NCBI GenBank assembly: GCA_944376265.1
Contig: CALWCD010000012.1
Coordinates: forward strand, 1-42,389
DNA from: an uncultured Clostridia bacterium
GTDB lineage: Bacteria; Bacillota; Clostridia; Oscillospirales; Acutalibacteraceae
Direction: 5' to 3'
DNA length: 42,389 nt
Shown in pieces: positions 40,140 through 42,389 of this stretch. The notes below the pieces were generated by a model. The model ran no database searches and was not told the origin of the DNA. It worked only from the letters and a program-made list of their open reading frames with translations. Numbering within the stretch: position 1 is the stretch's first letter; every line of letters begins with the position of its first letter. Position numbers and translations under genes: made by a program.

Positions 40140-42389
40140 TCACTCGTTGCGGCCGCAGCACTTTTTGTATTTCAGGCCGCTGCCGCAGGGGCAGGGATCG
40201 TTGCGGCCGGGCTTCTTCTGCTTGCGCACCGGCTGCTTCTGGGCGGTGTTGTCCCCGGCGGTGGAAGCGGTGGTCTCCTGGGCCACCTGCTCCCGCTGGG
40301 GAGCTTCCTCCTTTTTCCGCAGCCGCACGGTCAAAATCATCTTGGCGGTGTTCTCCCGAATGGCGGAGATCATGCCGTCGAACATGTCAAAGCCTTCCAG
40401 GCGGTACTCCACCACCGGGTCCTGATGGGCGTAGGCCCGCAGCCGGATGCCGTCCTGGAGCTGCTCCATGGCGTCGATGTGGTCCATCCACTCCTGGTCC
40501 ACGTTGCGCAGCAGCACCACCCGCTCCACTTCCCGCATAATGGGAGAGGTGAACTCCTGCTCCTTGCGCTCGTAGAGCTGGTCGGCCTTCTCCTGGAGCT
40601 CCTTGGTCACGTGCTCCGGCTCCAGGTCCTCAATCTCCGACTTGGTAAAGTGCAGGTCTTCCGGCCCGATAAGCCAGCCCAGATAGTGCTCCCGCAGGCC
40701 CATAAGGTCCCAGTCGTCGTGGGGCACGTTCTCCGGCAGGAAGGTCTTCACGTTGGCGGCAATGGCCTCGTGGATCATGTTCTGGATCTGGGGCTTCACG
40801 TTCTCCCCGTTGAGCACCTGGTCCCGCTGGCCGTAGATGATCTGCCGCTGGCTGTTCATCACTTCGTCGTACTGGAGCACGTTCTTCCGGATGGCGAAGT
40901 TACGGCTCTCCACCTTGCGCTGGGCGCTCTCAATGGAGTTGGACACCATCCCCGCCTCGATGGGCACGTCGTCCTCGATCTTCATCTTGTCCATCAGGCC
41001 CTGGAGCCGCTCGCCGCCGAAGAGGCGCATCAGGTCGTCCTCCAGGGAGATGTAGAACCGGCTCTTGCCCGGGTCGCCCTGACGGCCGGCGCGGCCCCGC
41101 AGCTGGTTGTCGATCCGGCGGGACTCGTGGCGCTCGGTGCCGATGATATACAGGCCGCCCAGCTGGCGGACCTCCTGGGCCTCGGGGGCGATCTCTTCCT
41201 TATATTTCTTGTTCAGCTCGGAGAAGGTTTTCCGGGCCTCCAGGATCTCCTCGTTGTCGGTGTGGCTGAAGGCGGTGGCCTCCACCAGCAGCTCCTCGGA
41301 GTAGCCCATTTTCCGCATTTCCGCTTTGGCCATAAACTCCGCATTGCCGCCCAGCAGAATGTCGGTGCCGCGGCCGGCCATGTTGGTGGCGATGGTCACA
41401 GCTCCCTTGCGGCCTGCCTGGGCCACGATCTGGGCTTCCTTCTCGTGGAACTTGGCGTTCAGAACCTGGTGCTTCACGCCCCGGGCCTTCAGCAGCTTGG
41501 AGAGCAGCTCGCTCTTCTCAATGGTAATGGTGCCCACCAGCACAGGCTGGCCCTTCTCGTGGTGCTCCACAATGTCGTCGATCACCGCCTGGAACTTGGC
41601 CTTTTCCGTCTTGTAGACCACGTCGGGGCAGTCCTCCCGGATCATGGGCCGGTTGGTGGGGATCTCCACCACGTCCAGCTTGTAGATCTCGGAGAACTCC
41701 TCCTGCTCGGTCATGGCGGTGCCGGTCATGCCGGAGAGCTTGCTGTACAGGCGGAAGTAGTTCTGGAAGGTGATGGTGGCAAGGGTCCGGCTCTCCCGGG
41801 CGACCTCCACCCCTTCCTTGGCCTCGATGGCCTGGTGCAGGCCCTCGTTGTAGCGGCGGCCGTACATCAGGCGGCCGGTGAACTCGTCCACGATGATGAC
41901 TTCCCCGTCCTTCACCACGTAGTCCTGGTCCCGGTGCATGATGCCCCAGGCCTTGATGGCCTGGTTCACGTGGTGCTGGATGCGGATGTTGTCCGGGTCG
42001 GTGAGGTTCTCAATGCCGAAGAACTCCTCGGCCTTCTTCACGCCCCGGCGGGTGAGGGAGCAGGTTTTCAGCTTCTCGTTGACGATGTAGTCGTAGTCCT
42101 TGTAAAGCTCGTCGTTGTCCTCTTTCTCATCGGTCTCCTTGACGCGGACGGGGGTGAGGGAACGGGCGAAGGCGTTGGCCCGGCCGTACAGGTCGTCGGC
42201 CTTGGCGCCCTTGCCGGAGATAATCAGAGGGGTCCGGGCCTCGTCGATGAGGATGGAGTCCACCTCGTCCACAATGGCGTAGTTGTGGCCCCGCTGGACC
42301 TTGTTCTCCTTGTAGGTGACCATGTTGTCCCGCAGGTAGTCAAAGCCCATCTCGTTGTTGGTGCCGTAGGTGATGTCGCAGGCGTAGGC
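40140..42389 (-). CDS. secA: Preprotein translocase ATPase SecA, N-terminus beyond window
   Basis: 749 residues are visible and the frame stays open at the window edge. The missing part is the first nucleotide-binding lobe with Walker A. It begins at the conserved [18 protein letters not shown]. The DEVD Walker B ([15 protein letters not shown]), the preprotein-crosslinking domain, the second helicase lobe ([32 protein letters not shown]), the helical scaffold and wing domains, and the C-terminal zinc motif [20 protein letters not shown] all follow. It drives unfolded preproteins through SecYEG, and the zinc tail binds SecB or ribosomes. Nothing is broken in the visible part. Confidence 0.98.
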   Translation of the reverse strand, partial: AYACDITYGTNNEMGFDYLRDNMVTYKENKVQRGHNYAIVDEVDSILIDEARTPLIISGKGAKADDLYGRANAFARSLTPVRVKETDEKEDNDELYKDYDYIVNEKLKTCSLTRRGVKKAEEFFGIENLTDPDNIRIQHHVNQAIKAWGIMHRDQDYVVKDGEVIIVDEFTGRLMYGRRYNEGLHQAIEAKEGVEVARESRTLATITFQNYFRLYSKLSGMTGTAMTEQEEFSEIYKLDVVEIPTNRPMIREDCPDVVYKTEKAKFQAVIDDIVEHHEKGQPVLVGTITIEKSELLSKLLKARGVKHQVLNAKFHEKEAQIVAQAGRKGAVTIATNMAGRGTDILLGGNAEFMAKAEMRKMGYSEELLVEATAFSHTDNEEILEARKTFSELNKKYKEEIAPEAQEVRQLGGLYIIGTERHESRRIDNQLRGRAGRQGDPGKSRFYISLEDDLMRLFGGERLQGLMDKMKIEDDVPIEAGMVSNSIESAQRKVESRNFAIRKNVLQYDEVMNSQRQIIYGQRDQVLNGENVKPQIQNMIHEAIAANVKTFLPENVPHDDWDLMGLREHYLGWLIGPEDLHFTKSEIEDLEPEHVTKELQEKADQLYERKEQEFTSPIMREVERVVLLRNVDQEWMDHIDAMEQLQDGIRLRAYAHQDPVVEYRLEGFDMFDGMISAIRENTAKMILTVRLRKKEEAPQREQVAQETTASTAGDNTAQKQPVRKQKKPGRNDPCPCGSGLKYKKCCGRNE

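Noticed and set aside
1-42389. CRISPR arrays, prophage structural genes, insertion sequences
   Set aside because: I saw no regularly spaced short repeats, no transposase or integrase motifs and no phage morphogenesis genes.

Overview
The window looks like chromosomal DNA from a GC-rich, low-redox Clostridia member, most likely a gut-type Oscillospiraceae relative. The signs are AAAGGAGG-type ribosome binding sites, TTGACA-N17-TATAAT promoters, T-box leaders, a Gx-transporter/NusG-II/ApbE cluster, a SecA with a C-terminal zinc motif, and many short intergenic hairpins. The species cannot be named from the sequence alone.

Layout. 1-1.25 kb: a tRNA-Arg(CCG) cut by the window edge, a degenerate second copy of its 5' half and promoter, a small XRE-type regulator with a dyad at its promoter, and tRNA-Gly(CCC). 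1.25-1.7 kb: non-coding DNA rich in nested inverted repeats. 1.7-8.3 kb: a complete four-gene Wadjet (JetABCD) anti-plasmid condensin/nuclease operon, best matching the type II arrangement. 8.6-9.05 kb: a RidA-like protein. 9.3-14.7 kb: a T-box-controlled block holding a rare three-part protein (XRE helix-turn-helix, cupin, medium-chain acyl-CoA synthetase), an iron-type alcohol dehydrogenase and a YkvI-family transporter. One T-box reads a Leu codon (CUG) and the other probably Ile. 14.9-18.3 kb: an Mrp/Nbp35 Fe-S carrier, a hairpin-rich gap and an OmpR-type two-component system. 18.6-21.4 kb: a cytidylate-kinase-like protein and an ApbE/NusG-II/Gx-transporter operon reminiscent of flavin-based extracellular electron transfer loci. 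21.4-22.7 kb: two lipoproteins. 22.75-25.95 kb: two convergent CNNM/CorC-type metal transport genes, each with its own strong promoter, a short leader ORF with an acidic start and an intrinsic terminator overlapping that ORF. 26.0-28.4 kb: Sir2 deacylase, exonuclease III and a cyclophilin. 28.4-33.4 kb: a six-gene nucleoside/deoxyribose salvage operon. 33.5-35.1 kb: a tandem pair of secreted/membrane paralogues of unknown function. 35.2-39.2 kb: a penicillin-binding transpeptidase, an FHA-SEDS fusion and a left-handed beta-helix protein. 39.2-42.4 kb: a low-complexity lipoprotein and the 3' part of secA.

The strongest candidate for something undescribed is the matched pair of leader ORF plus terminator upstream of the two CNNM/CorC genes. 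Acidic residues at the start of the peptide, and a terminator overlapping the reading frame, suggest translation-coupled attenuation, perhaps sensing Mg2+ through ribosome stability. The second is the T-box-regulated HTH-cupin-acyl-CoA synthetase fusion, which may feed a branched-chain acid into isoleucine synthesis. Both functional readings are inference; the sequence architecture is directly visible.
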